The notes under the pieces were generated by a model, which made no database searches, was not told the DNA's origin, and saw nothing but the letters and a program-made list of their open reading frames with translations. Positions 42,935 through 51,597 of a DNA stretch of 64,000 nucleotides are shown here, one piece after another. The translations under genes and the position numbers were made by a program. Each line of letters begins with the position of its first letter. Within the stretch, counting starts at the first letter, position 1. Source of the DNA: SIRX01 sp965214475. Its GTDB lineage: Bacteria; Actinomycetota; Rubrobacteria; Rubrobacterales; Rubrobacteraceae. The stretch covers positions 1,426,001 to 1,490,000 of the forward strand of contig OZ243953.1 of assembly GCA_965214475.1 (NCBI GenBank), read 5' to 3'.

Positions 42935-43214
42935 CGGAACCCCGCTCTTGTTCCTCCAGCTCACCGAGGGCCGTATCGAACGCCCCGAAGTCCACCCGGT
43001 CCAGAAGACCACCAATCTCCTGTGACTCCTGGCCCATAGTGTTCATCCCGTCTTCTATACTGGCGTTGACCTCCTTGAGAAGCTCCACGGCCCGTCCTAG
43101 CGTCCCGATCAACGCTTCATCCGGCACGTTGCCAAGGTCGTCTGCGATATTCTCCAACTCCGAGATTTGGGCTTCTAGCTCTTCGAGATCCGGCGTTTCA
43201 CTGCGATTCTCCAT
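42924..43214 (-). CDS. Small coiled-coil hypothetical protein
   Basis: About 96 residues. An acidic N-terminal coiled coil (LEELEAQISELENIADDLGN) and a C-terminal helical region. No domain recognised. Start taken at ATG 43214; ATG 43262 would overlap the upstream gene by 38 bp. It lies in the murE-to-pyrE run and could be a structural or regulatory accessory. Confidence 0.6.
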   Translation of the reverse strand: MENRSETPDLEELEAQISELENIADDLGNVPDEALIGTLGRAVELLKEVNASIEDGMNTMGQESQEIGGLLDRVDFGAFDTALGELEEQERGSGEY

Positions 43215-43224
43215 AAGTTTCGGA

Positions 43225-43494
43225 CTATACATCATTCCGCCGCCGGGGTTTTTCGCCTCCATTCTTGCTTCCCTGAGTCCCGGCCGCTCCGCCGCGGCTA
43301 CTGGCGGCCCGGCTTAGAAACACCCCGAGCATCCCCACGACCACCAACACCCCTAAAAATGGCAAAACCGCCCACACGAAGATGCCGAACCCGGCCCTGA
43401 GAAGCAGTAAAGCTACAAACCCCGCAAGGAGTACGGCCAGCGGAACAGCCCCGACCAACACGGCGAGCAAAACCTGCGGACGAAAGTTATTCAC
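43225..43494 (-). CDS. Small membrane protein, hypothetical
   Basis: 89 residues with two hydrophobic helices (about 8-32 and 36-60) and a basic tail rich in Gly, Arg and Lys. Unknown function. It starts 49 bp after the CsoR-like gene and precedes the coiled-coil gene. Confidence 0.65.
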   Translation of the reverse strand: MNNFRPQVLLAVLVGAVPLAVLLAGFVALLLLRAGFGIFVWAVLPFLGVLVVVGMLGVFLSRAASSRGGAAGTQGSKNGGEKPRRRNDV

Positions 43495-43543
43495 TGTTTA
43501 CCGTCCGGTCCCCAAAAGTATGGTTTGATAATCAACGCAGCCT

Positions 43544-43804
43544 CTATTTCGTCACCCGGTCTATGGCTTTTGCCAGATCTTTCAGCGTCTCTTCGGAGGC
43601 TCCGTCTCCTGCGGCCCGCTCCTCGACGAAGTCTTTCAACAGCAGCGTGTTGATGCGCCGAACAGCGGAGAAAACGGCGTTCGTCTGTTGGACCACTTCG
43701 GCATAGGATACATCCCCCTCATCTACCATCTTGACTATCCCCCGCACGTGCCCCTCCACACTTTTGAGCCGCCGTACCACTTCGGTCTTGTTCTCTTTTT
43801 GCAT
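43544..43804 (-). CDS. CsoR/RcnR-family regulator lacking metal ligands
   Basis: 86 residues. VVRRLKSVEGHVRGIVKMVD is the characteristic first helix of the DUF156/CsoR family. Known ligands are missing: the CADV-type Cys reads SYAEVVQQ, and the LLEDHLxxC His and Cys read LLLKDFVEE. So it probably does not sense copper, nickel or formaldehyde in the usual way. It starts 1 bp after the murE stop, implying co-translation, and precedes envelope and pyrE genes. Ligand and target unknown. Confidence 0.8.
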   Translation of the reverse strand: MQKENKTEVVRRLKSVEGHVRGIVKMVDEGDVSYAEVVQQTNAVFSAVRRINTLLLKDFVEERAAGDGASEETLKDLAKAIDRVTK

Positions 43805-43805
43805 C

Positions 43806-45317
43806 CTACCCTTCTTTCTTCCCGAATTCGTCTAAAAGTTCCCGGACTACGCTGGCATCGTGGAACGGCACGTCCCCGGCGGGCAGATGCTGCACCCGCT
43901 CGTGCCCCTTGCCCGCGACCACCACCACATCCCCGGACTCCGCCTCTCGTAGCGCCTGTCGGATAGCTTCCCGGCGGTCCAGCAGTATCTCTATTCTCCC
44001 CGGGTCGGCCCCGGCGGCCACTTCACGGGCTATTTTGGCCGGGTCTTCAGAGTATGCGTCGTCGGTGGTAACAATGCTCCAGTCGGCCAGATCCGTCGCC
44101 GCCCGGCCCATCAGCGGGCGCTTTGCCCCGTCCCGGTCTCCCGCCGCCCCGAAAACACAGATCACCCGTCCACTGCGACCATTCGGCTCGACCCCGCGAA
44201 CCACCTCGCGGGCTACCTCCAGAACCGCCGCGAGCCCCACGTCAGTGTGCGCGTAGTCGACGATGACCTCGAATTCTCTCGTACCCGCGATCCGCTCGAA
44301 CCGGCCTGGAACCTGCGGCATCTGGCACGCCGCTAGTCCCACAGCCGCCCCTTCAACACCCGTAGCCAGCGCGAGCGCGGCCGCCCCGGCCAAGTTGAGC
44401 ACGTTGTATCCTCCCAGCAGCGGTGATTCTATCTCCAGAGTCCCATACGGATGCCAGAGTAAGAAGTCAGTACCCTCCGGACTGTACCGGACTTCCTCCA
44501 CCAGGTAATCCGCCTCTTCCCACTCACCGAAAGTCTTTACGCCCTCTACCTCCCTGGCGAGACGTCTCCCCCAAGTATCGTCGGCGTTGGAGAGCTTTGG
44601 ACCTACCGCGATGTGGAAGAGTTTGCGCTTGGTCTCGTAGTACTCCTCCATCGAGCCGTGGAGGTCGAGATGATCCCGGGTGAGGTTCGTGAAGAGCGCC
44701 CCGGCAAATCGGGTTCCGGCCATCCGCTGTAGGGCGATGCCGTGGGAGGAAACCTCCATAACAACCTTACGCACGCCTTTTTCGAGCATCTCAGACAACG
44801 TCTCCTGGACCTCGGTGGCTTCGGGAGTCGTGCGCCCCGCCGGGCGTCGCTCCCCAGCATAGACCATCTCCGCCGTCGTCATGAGGCCGCACGCTTCCAC
44901 GCCATAGGTCTGGGCTAGTATCGAGTAAAGGGCGTAGGAGGTCGTGGTTTTACCGTTGGTGCCGGTAACGCCATACACTTCCAACTTCTCGGATGGATCT
45001 CCGAAGACGGCGCAGGCGAGATCTGCCAACGCCGTCCGCGAGTCGGGGACGACGACGGACGGAACTGTCGAAATCTCCTTCTCCGCCACTACGAGCGCTG
45101 CACCAAGGCCCAGAGCCTCTTCCGCAAACTCTGTACCGTCTCTCCGGAAGCCCGAAACCGCCACAAATGCGGAGCCAGGCCTCACGGCACGCGAATCGTG
45201 CGTAACGCCCGTAACCTCCACACTGGGCGGCACACTAACGCCCAAAACTTCCTCTAATCTGCCGGAGTCCAAGATCACGCCCCGTAGTTTAGCAAGGCCG
45301 TAGTCATCTTTACCCAC
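43806..45317 (-). CDS. murE: UDP-MurNAc-tripeptide synthetase MurE
   Basis: 503 residues, full length. N-terminal UDP-MurNAc site (VTGVTHDSRAVRPGSAFVAV), P-loop TGTNGKTTTSYALYSILAQT, SSHGIALQRMAGTRFAGALF, the carbamoylated-Lys region, and a C-terminal ligase domain with VIVDYAHTDVGLAAVL and GKGHE. The amino-acid-selecting motif, DNPR in diaminopimelate enzymes, reads DDAYSEDP, so the added residue may be L-Lys, as expected for Rubrobacter walls. No other dcw-cluster gene is nearby. First of the run to pyrE. Confidence 0.9.
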   Translation of the reverse strand: MGKDDYGLAKLRGVILDSGRLEEVLGVSVPPSVEVTGVTHDSRAVRPGSAFVAVSGFRRDGTEFAEEALGLGAALVVAEKEISTVPSVVVPDSRTALADLACAVFGDPSEKLEVYGVTGTNGKTTTSYALYSILAQTYGVEACGLMTTAEMVYAGERRPAGRTTPEATEVQETLSEMLEKGVRKVVMEVSSHGIALQRMAGTRFAGALFTNLTRDHLDLHGSMEEYYETKRKLFHIAVGPKLSNADDTWGRRLAREVEGVKTFGEWEEADYLVEEVRYSPEGTDFLLWHPYGTLEIESPLLGGYNVLNLAGAAALALATGVEGAAVGLAACQMPQVPGRFERIAGTREFEVIVDYAHTDVGLAAVLEVAREVVRGVEPNGRSGRVICVFGAAGDRDGAKRPLMGRAATDLADWSIVTTDDAYSEDPAKIAREVAAGADPGRIEILLDRREAIRQALREAESGDVVVVAGKGHERVQHLPAGDVPFHDASVVRELLDEFGKKEG

Positions 45318-45434
45318 TCCGTAACTTTACCGAAATAGCCTTGAAACATCTCCGAAACATGTACAATTGTATACAAGCTCTTCTGGACTGCGAGAAATAG
45401 TAAAGGAAAACACACAAATTGGCCGCTATTTGCG

Positions 45435-45463
45435 CTGACTACCTATATGTGGTGTGTTAATCT
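45435..45463 (+). promoter_or_regulatory. Candidate promoter of the sigma-factor gene
   Basis: CTGACT (45435-45440), 17 bp, TAATCT (45458-45463), about 100 bp upstream of the ATG. In the same 247-bp divergent gap lie TTGTATACAA (45367-45376) and two GAAACAT repeats, possible regulator sites for murE or the sigma gene. Factor unknown. Confidence 0.45.
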
Positions 45464-45564
45464 ACGCTCGTCGTTTTCACGAATATTTAATAAATGGCGA
45501 ACCTGGCTGTGTCCGGTGAGGCGGTTACCGCGGATGCGATGTCCTTTGTCGAGATAGGAGATAG

Positions 45565-46659
45565 ATGGCGGCCGAGAATACTATGATACTGACGGATCGG
45601 ACGGACGAACTTCTAAGCCGGGGACGAAGCCAGGGTTTTGTCAGTATAGAAGAGGTCGCTGAGTTAGTTCAGGGTGGGGATCTTTCGGCCGCAGAGATAG
45701 AAGAATTCTACGCCACACTTGAAGAAGAAGAGATCTCCATAGTGGAGGCTGAGGCTTCGGGAGAAGCATCTTCGTCGGCTTCGGCCCGCGAGGCAGCGCA
45801 GGCTCCGGTGCTCCAGATCGCCCACGCGGTAGCGACTGGAGACTCTATCCGGATGTACCTGGCAGAGATTGGCCGGGTCCGGCTGCTCACGCACGCCGAT
45901 GAGATTCGTCTGGCGAAGGGTATCCTCCGTGGCTGCAAGCGTTCGAAGGACCGCCTGGTAGAGGCGAACCTGCGGCTCGTAGTCTCCATCGCCAAGAAGT
46001 ACCGCAACCGGGGAGTCTCGTTTCTTGACCTTATTCAGGAGGGGAACCTGGGTCTTATTCGCGCTGCGGAGAAGTTCGACCACACCAAAGGGTACAAGTT
46101 CTCGACTTATGCGACGTGGTGGATCCGGCAGGCCATAACCCGCGCCATCGCGGACAAGGGCCGTACCATCCGCATCCCGGTTCACATGGTCGAGAAGGTC
46201 AACAAGTTCCACCGCACCCACCGCCGGATGACCCAGCAGCTAGGCCGTGAGCCCTTCGACGAAGAGATCGGCCTGGAACTCGCTATCGGCATCGAAGAGA
46301 TAATGCGACTGCGGGAGATCAGCCAGAGGTCCATCAGCCTCGAAACTCCGGTGGGCGAGGAAGATTCCTCCGAACTGGGAGATTTCCTGGAAGACATGGC
46401 GACCATCACCCCCACGGAAGCAGTCTCCGACTCGCTCTTGAAATCTCACCTGCGGGAGGCGCTCAACGAGCTTCCCGAAAGGGAGCGCCAGATCATCGAA
46501 CTGCGCTTCGGGATGAAGGATGATCGGCCCCGCACCCTGGAAGAGGTTGGGCGCGAGTTCGACATCACCCGCGAGCGGGTACGCCAAATCCAGATGAAAA
46601 CCCTCAACCTCCTCCGCGAGCAACGCCGCACCCAGAACCTGCGTGAGTACCTCCAGTAA
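45565..46659 (+). CDS. rpoD: RNA polymerase principal sigma factor
   Basis: 364 residues. A short region-1.1-like domain (about 10-60), then region 1.2 (SIRMYLAEIGRVRLLTHADE), region 2 with NLRLVVSIAKKYRNRGVSF, DLIQEGNLGLIRAAEKFD and YATWWIRQAITRAI, region 3 PVHMVEKVNK, and region 4 ending in RERVRQIQMKTLNLLR. This is the sigma-70 group 1/2 form. The complete architecture and genome context suggest the housekeeping factor. ATG start behind ATAGGAGATAG. Its end overlaps the downstream phosphatase gene by 17 bp. Confidence 0.92.
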   Translation: MAAENTMILTDRTDELLSRGRSQGFVSIEEVAELVQGGDLSAAEIEEFYATLEEEEISIVEAEASGEASSSASAREAAQAPVLQIAHAVATGDSIRMYLAEIGRVRLLTHADEIRLAKGILRGCKRSKDRLVEANLRLVVSIAKKYRNRGVSFLDLIQEGNLGLIRAAEKFDHTKGYKFSTYATWWIRQAITRAIADKGRTIRIPVHMVEKVNKFHRTHRRMTQQLGREPFDEEIGLELAIGIEEIMRLREISQRSISLETPVGEEDSSELGDFLEDMATITPTEAVSDSLLKSHLREALNELPERERQIIELRFGMKDDRPRTLEEVGREFDITRERVRQIQMKTLNLLREQRRTQNLREYLQ

Positions 46660-47464
46660 CACCGGAGACACCTCTGAAGAATCCGCCGAGCAGCTTCACG
46701 AGTTCGTCTGCGACCTGGCCCGCCAGGCGGGAGATCTACAACTCTCGCGCTACGAACGGCCCGGTGAAATTCGTGAAAAAACACCGAAAGACGTAGTTAC
46801 CGAGGTAGACCTGCTCTGTGAAGAGTTAATGATCTCCGCCATAGAGAAACGTTATCCTGAGGACTCGATCCTCTCCGAAGAAAAAGGCGGTGAAATCTCC
46901 TCGTCTGGCCGCTCCTGGCTTCTGGATCCGGTAGACGGCACGGCCAACTTCTCTAAAGCAAACCCTCTATTCTGCGCCTGCATCTCGATTATCGAGGATG
47001 GGACCGTAACCCACGCCGCCGTCTCCGCGCCCCGCATCGGCGACCTCTACCATGCTCGTCTTGGCGGTGGTACATACCTTGAAACCCGCGGCGGGCGGAC
47101 AAAGCTGAGCGTCAGCGACACTCAGACACTGGAGTCTGCGTTCGTTGGGGCGGACATGATCCTCTCCCAGAAAAAGCGCAACCGGCGGGACGGGGTTCAG
47201 GAAATTTTCGACTCCTGCTGGCAAATTCGGGCGCTCGGCAGCGCGGGGGTACGTGGAGCCTGGACCTCTGCGGGCTACGTAGACGTCTCGCTCGGGACCA
47301 ACAACACCGCCTGGGACTACGCCCCTACCGCCCTGCTCGTCTCTGAGGCCGGTGGAAGATCTACGGATCTCTCCGGCGAACCTTGGACCCCCGAATCTGA
47401 CGGACTCCTCGCCACCAACGGTCTTCTACACGAAGAAATTCTGGAGATTCTGTCCCGCGACTAG
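46643..47464 (+). CDS. Inositol-monophosphatase-family phosphatase
   Basis: 273 residues, GTG start. Metal motifs are VDLLCEELMI, ILSEEKGGE, LDPVDGTANFSKA and WDYAPTALLVSEAGG, the canonical Li-sensitive FIG/IMPase set. It dephosphorylates inositol-1-phosphate, or possibly sulfonucleotide or fructose-bisphosphate substrates. The overlap with the sigma-factor gene implies co-transcription. Confidence 0.92.
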   Translation: MSTSSNTGDTSEESAEQLHEFVCDLARQAGDLQLSRYERPGEIREKTPKDVVTEVDLLCEELMISAIEKRYPEDSILSEEKGGEISSSGRSWLLDPVDGTANFSKANPLFCACISIIEDGTVTHAAVSAPRIGDLYHARLGGGTYLETRGGRTKLSVSDTQTLESAFVGADMILSQKKRNRRDGVQEIFDSCWQIRALGSAGVRGAWTSAGYVDVSLGTNNTAWDYAPTALLVSEAGGRSTDLSGEPWTPESDGLLATNGLLHEEILEILSRD

Positions 47465-47563
47465 CGGGTCACCGAACGAACCGGACAACTAGTTACCGAA
47501 AGCATTATCATCGGAGAAATTCTGGCTAGGTTGGCTGGGTGTCGCGCTGTCGTTGGGATCACC

Positions 47564-49708
47564 TCAGGGCTGAACGGACTCGGGTTGTCCCCACTGTTGC
47601 TGCGACTGTTGGGACTCTTGTTGTGGCGGCGAAGTAAACTCCGGACGAGTAAGTTCCCGGGAGAGCGCCGGGCTATCTTCCTTGGTGGTTTCCTTATCTT
47701 TCGTCGTTGTGGTGGTAGCCGGAGGATCGTAGGCGCGTCCGTCAGTCTTGACCTTGAGGTTCATACCCGGGTTCGGCACGGCGAACTGTTGCACCTCCGG
47801 ATATTCGGCCATGGCACGTTGCATGTAGAGCTTCCATATATCCATGGGGAAAGCTCCGCCATCGATCTTCTCGTAGCCTCTAATGTTGACCATCGAGATG
47901 CGGTCTCCGGGATAGCCGACCCAAACGCTCGTGGTGAGTTGCGGCACGTAACCCATAAACCAGGCGTCGGAGAACTCCTCGCTGGTCCCGGTCTTTGTAG
48001 CAACCGGCCGGCCCAGGTCTGCCTCCATACCGTAAAACTCGCCCACATCCGTCATAACCTGGTTGACCGCCGCCGCCTCGTCGCGCGAGATCGCCTGCTC
48101 ACCCTTTAGCTTGTGCTCCGTGAGGGTTTCTTCTTCACCGTTCTTCTCTTGAACCACTTTCTCTACCAGGTATGGTTCCATGTGGACGCCCTGGTTAGCG
48201 AAGGTAGAGTACGCTGAAGCCATCTCCAGCGGCGTCACGCCTTCCCTCAGGCCACCAATAGCGGTTGGCAGCAAGGGATCTAGGTCGCTCTCTATGCCCA
48301 ATTTTTTCGCCATCTCGACGACGTTTTCTATGCCGAGGTCCTGGGCGAGCTGCACGTAGACTGCGTTATCCGACTGCTTTGTGGCTTCTTCTACCGTGAT
48401 CGGACCCCGGTACTTATCCTCGTAGTTGACAACCTCATAGTAAGGTTCCAACGAGTCGGCGGGCATCGGTATGCTGAGCGGCTCCGACACGTATTCGGAC
48501 TTGGGCGAAATACCCTGACGTATAGCCTCGGCCAGTACGAAAGGCTTGAACGTACTGCCGGACTGGCGCTTGCCCTGGGTGGCGAGGTTGAACTTGACCT
48601 GATCGAAGTCCGAACCGCCAACCATCGACTTGACCGCCCCAGTGCTCGGCTCTATGGAAACCAGTGAGGCTGAGGGATCGTTCGGGTCGTAGAGGATCTC
48701 ATCTACCGACTGGCTGGCCTGTTCCTGAAGTTGGGGATCTAGGGTAGTGTAGATCTTAAGCCCACCTTCGTAGACTACTTCGTCACCGTACTCTTTGGCC
48801 AACTCTTTGCGGACGGCATCTAAGAAATACTCGTTGTCGTTTTCATGCTCGATGCGGCCACGATTGAGGGTAAGCTCCTGGGCGACCGCCTCATCGTGGG
48901 CCTCTTCGTCTATGTAGCCGTACTGCAGCATACTGTCGAGGACTACGTTGCGGCGGGCTGTCGCGCTTTCGGGGTCGTTGAAGGGGTCGTAGGCTCCGGG
49001 CAAGTTGATAATGCCGGCGAGCATGGCAGACTCCGCGAGCGTGAGGTCTTCGGCGTTCTTGTCATAGTAAGTCCTGGCCGCGGCCTCCGCGCCGTAGGCG
49101 TTTGCCCCAAAGTACACCGTGTTCAGGTACTGCGCCAGGATCTCCTTCTTCGAATATTCTTCTTCGTACTGCCAAGCCAGCGACGCCTCGGTAAACTTGC
49201 GCTGGAAGCTGGGGATGGCCCGTTGCTCCTGGGCTATGTACGTGTTCTTTATGAGCTGCTGCGTTATCGTAGAGCCGCCTTCCTGAACGGAAAGGTTCTC
49301 CACATTCTCCACTGCAGCCCGGCCTATGGCCTCGAAATCCAGTCCCCGGTGTTCGTAGAAGCGGTGGTCCTCGATGGCGACCACGGCCTCCCGGAGCGTG
49401 GGGTTGATCTCCTCCATATCGACCACATAACGGTTCTGCACCCCATACAACTCATCCACGACGTTGCCCTCGTTGTCGTATACCACTGACGTTTGGGCAA
49501 GTTCGCCGGAGGAATAGTTCTCCAAATCCGGGACCTCTTGGCCGACCTGCGCGTAGGTGTAGCTGAAGGTCGCGAAAGCACCCACAGCGCCGACTATCAT
49601 GAGGGCGACCAACAGCAAGAAAAGCGTCCTGAGCTTTGCCAGAAAGCCTTTCTTCTGCCGCTGCCGGCGGCGCCGGCGACCGATTCTTACGAGACTACCA
49701 CCTTGCAT
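47564..49708 (-). CDS. Class A penicillin-binding protein (PBP1A type)
   Basis: About 714 residues from ATG 49708; the frame is open further upstream but that part is Arg/Gly-rich and unlike any PBP. A basic cytosolic tail (RIGRRRRRQRQKKGF) and one membrane helix precede the GT51 domain (AIEDHRFYEHRGLDFEAIGR, GGSTITQQLIKNTY) and a transpeptidase with GSTFKPF (SxxK), SDNAVY (SxN) and KTGTSEEFSDAWFMGYVP. The C-terminus is Thr/Gln/Pro rich. It polymerises and crosslinks peptidoglycan outside the membrane. Confidence 0.93.
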   Translation of the reverse strand: MQGGSLVRIGRRRRRQRQKKGFLAKLRTLFLLLVALMIVGAVGAFATFSYTYAQVGQEVPDLENYSSGELAQTSVVYDNEGNVVDELYGVQNRYVVDMEEINPTLREAVVAIEDHRFYEHRGLDFEAIGRAAVENVENLSVQEGGSTITQQLIKNTYIAQEQRAIPSFQRKFTEASLAWQYEEEYSKKEILAQYLNTVYFGANAYGAEAAARTYYDKNAEDLTLAESAMLAGIINLPGAYDPFNDPESATARRNVVLDSMLQYGYIDEEAHDEAVAQELTLNRGRIEHENDNEYFLDAVRKELAKEYGDEVVYEGGLKIYTTLDPQLQEQASQSVDEILYDPNDPSASLVSIEPSTGAVKSMVGGSDFDQVKFNLATQGKRQSGSTFKPFVLAEAIRQGISPKSEYVSEPLSIPMPADSLEPYYEVVNYEDKYRGPITVEEATKQSDNAVYVQLAQDLGIENVVEMAKKLGIESDLDPLLPTAIGGLREGVTPLEMASAYSTFANQGVHMEPYLVEKVVQEKNGEEETLTEHKLKGEQAISRDEAAAVNQVMTDVGEFYGMEADLGRPVATKTGTSEEFSDAWFMGYVPQLTTSVWVGYPGDRISMVNIRGYEKIDGGAFPMDIWKLYMQRAMAEYPEVQQFAVPNPGMNLKVKTDGRAYDPPATTTTTKDKETTKEDSPALSRELTRPEFTSPPQQESQQSQQQWGQPESVQP

Positions 49709-49758
49709 AGAGGCGCTATTATACAAAACACACAAAAATATCTTGGAAGGAGTATGAG

Positions 49759-50901
49759 ATCGAGCACCCAAACCTCCCCCGCGCGTTGTTCCCGGCCCTC
49801 TCCACAAACGACTACGCCTACCTGAACTCCGGCGGCAGCGGCCCGCCAACCCACGACACCATACAAGCCATGCGAGAGGCAGACGATCTCTGCTCCGGCC
49901 CGGCCTACCTGCAGGGCGCAGAGTTCTACGTCCGCCAGGGAGAGGCATATTCACGGGCGCGGGAAGCAGCGGCAGCCCTTATCGGGGCCTTCCCCGAAGA
50001 CGTGGCCCTAACCCAGAGCACGACGCACGGAATGAACCTCGGCGTAAACTCCATAGACTGGGAACCGGGGGACGAGGTCATCTCCACCACCACCGAACAC
50101 CCCGGATGCCTCACCCCCCTCCACGCCCTCCACGATCGCTTCGGGGTAAAGCTAACGGTCATCCCGCCACCAGTAACGATAGAGAAGATAAAAGCGGTCC
50201 TCACACCAGAGACCCGCCTCATCTCCCTCTCACACGTGGACTGGACGACGGGCGAAGTGTTGCCGCTGGAAGAAATCTGTGCCTTGGCCCGCGAACATGG
50301 AATCCTAACGCTGGTGGACGGCGCCCAATCCGTCGGCAACATCCCCGTAGATGCGCCCGCAACCGGTGCCGATATGTACGCCTTCACCGGCCACAAATGG
50401 CTGCTCGGCCCCGAAGGGATGGGAGCCTTCTACGTCCGGCCCGAATGCCGGGTCCACAGCCCAAACCTCGGCTACCTCTCTATCGCCAACCCCAAATCCT
50501 TCGGCCCGGAAGGCGACTACGAGCTACACCCCGGCGCCCGGAGGTTCGAATCCTCCACAATGAGCCCCGCACTGGCCGGAGGTTTTGCAAATGCCCTGGA
50601 AGCCGCCGCCGAACACGGCGACGAAAGATTCGAGGAGATCCACCGCCGCGCCGAACTTCTGATGGACTTGCTCTCCGAGAATTCACGCATTGAACTCCAC
50701 ACTCCGCGCCCCGCCCGCACGGGTCTCGTCAGCTTCGAGGTCGAAGGAATTCCGGCGAAAGAGGTAGCAGAGAAACTGCTGGAGCAACGGTTTGTCGTGC
50801 GTTTCATCCCGCAACCGAACCACTACGTCCGGGCGAGCGTTCACCTCTTCAATACGGAGGAGGAGCTGGAGGCGCTAGCTAGAGCGGTTGCGAGATTGTA
50901 A
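49759..50901 (+). CDS. Class V aminotransferase-fold PLP enzyme
   Basis: About 380 residues. FPALSTNDYAYLNSGGSGPP opens the fold, TTTEHPGCLTPLHAL is the cofactor region, LVDGAQSVGNIPVDA carries the PLP-contact Asp, and FTGHKWLLGPEGMGAFYVRP contains the Schiff-base Lys. It resembles the cysteine-desulfurase/isopenicillin-epimerase-like branch; substrate unknown. Start uncertain: TTG 49786 is the first ordinary codon, but family homology seems to extend upstream and an AAGGAG site sits 6 bp before an ATC at 49759. Confidence 0.82.
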   Translation: MEHPNLPRALFPALSTNDYAYLNSGGSGPPTHDTIQAMREADDLCSGPAYLQGAEFYVRQGEAYSRAREAAAALIGAFPEDVALTQSTTHGMNLGVNSIDWEPGDEVISTTTEHPGCLTPLHALHDRFGVKLTVIPPPVTIEKIKAVLTPETRLISLSHVDWTTGEVLPLEEICALAREHGILTLVDGAQSVGNIPVDAPATGADMYAFTGHKWLLGPEGMGAFYVRPECRVHSPNLGYLSIANPKSFGPEGDYELHPGARRFESSTMSPALAGGFANALEAAAEHGDERFEEIHRRAELLMDLLSENSRIELHTPRPARTGLVSFEVEGIPAKEVAEKLLEQRFVVRFIPQPNHYVRASVHLFNTEEELEALARAVARL

Positions 50902-50913
50902 GCGGCAAATGCT

Positions 50914-51594
50914 TCAGTCGGTCAGCCCCAACAGAACGTCGACCACAGCGTCTATATCCGCGACCAAGTAGTCCGGCTGCTTCTCCTTGAGGTATTTTTC
51001 CGGAAATGCGCCCCAACTTACGGCGACGCTGGTTACTCCGGCGGCGTGGGCGGCGTCCACGTCGTGTGGAGAGTCGCCGATGTAGGCGGCCTCTTCGACG
51101 GGCACGTCTCCAAGAAGTTCTAGACCTTTCAGGAGTGGGGCGGGTTTTGGTTTGTGCTCTTCGGTGTCTTCCATTGTGACGAAGTGGTTCGTCACGTTGT
51201 CGAGGCCGGGGAAGGTCTCAATAGCCATCTCTACCGACTTGCGGCGCTTGGAGGTCACGACGGCGATCTTGACGCCGGCCTCTCTCAGACGGGCGAGTGC
51301 TTCCTCGACGCCGGGGAATTCTTCTATGAGGTCTTCGTGTAGTTTCTCGTTCTGGGTCCGGTAAGACTCCAGAAGCTCGTCGACGAGGCCGTCTTTCTCC
51401 GAAGAGTCGTCGGTCTCTTTTTCGATGAGCGCCGCCATCTGGTCCGGTAGCGGTTGCCCGACATTCGCCATGAGGGTTTCTCGGGGCGGTTCGTGGCCGA
51501 GGACTTCCTGGCTGGCGTGGCGGAGTGATTGGTAGATAAGCTCCGTGGTGTCTACGAGGGTCCCGTCGAAGTCGAAGAGGGCAGCGGTTAGCAT
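50914..51594 (-). CDS. HAD hydrolase, phosphoglycolate-phosphatase/PpaX-like
   Basis: 226 residues. Motif I is ALFDFDGTLVDTTELI, motif II is VTSKRRKSVEMA and the later motif is YIGDSPHDVDAAHAAGVTSV, with a helical cap (about 15-85). It likely hydrolyses a small phosphate ester or pyrophosphate. The stop of surE lies 4 bp upstream, so co-transcribed. Confidence 0.88.
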   Translation of the reverse strand: MLTAALFDFDGTLVDTTELIYQSLRHASQEVLGHEPPRETLMANVGQPLPDQMAALIEKETDDSSEKDGLVDELLESYRTQNEKLHEDLIEEFPGVEEALARLREAGVKIAVVTSKRRKSVEMAIETFPGLDNVTNHFVTMEDTEEHKPKPAPLLKGLELLGDVPVEEAAYIGDSPHDVDAAHAAGVTSVAVSWGAFPEKYLKEKQPDYLVADIDAVVDVLLGLTD

Positions 51595-51597
51595 GGT

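Noticed and set aside
42935..43015. Upstream extension of pyrE to 43015.
   Set aside because: It would run inside the preceding gene and adds residues (WTGWTSGRSIRPS) unlike PyrE.
49709..49954. 82-codon N-terminal extension of the penicillin-binding protein.
   Set aside because: The added part overlaps the aminotransferase gene on the opposite strand and looks like shadow coding (Arg/Gly rich).
50536..50556. A sequence resembling a tRNA T arm (GGAGG TTCGAAT CCTCC) inside the aminotransferase gene.
   Set aside because: It is ordinary coding sequence (GARRFESSTMS) and no acceptor, D or anticodon arms surround it.
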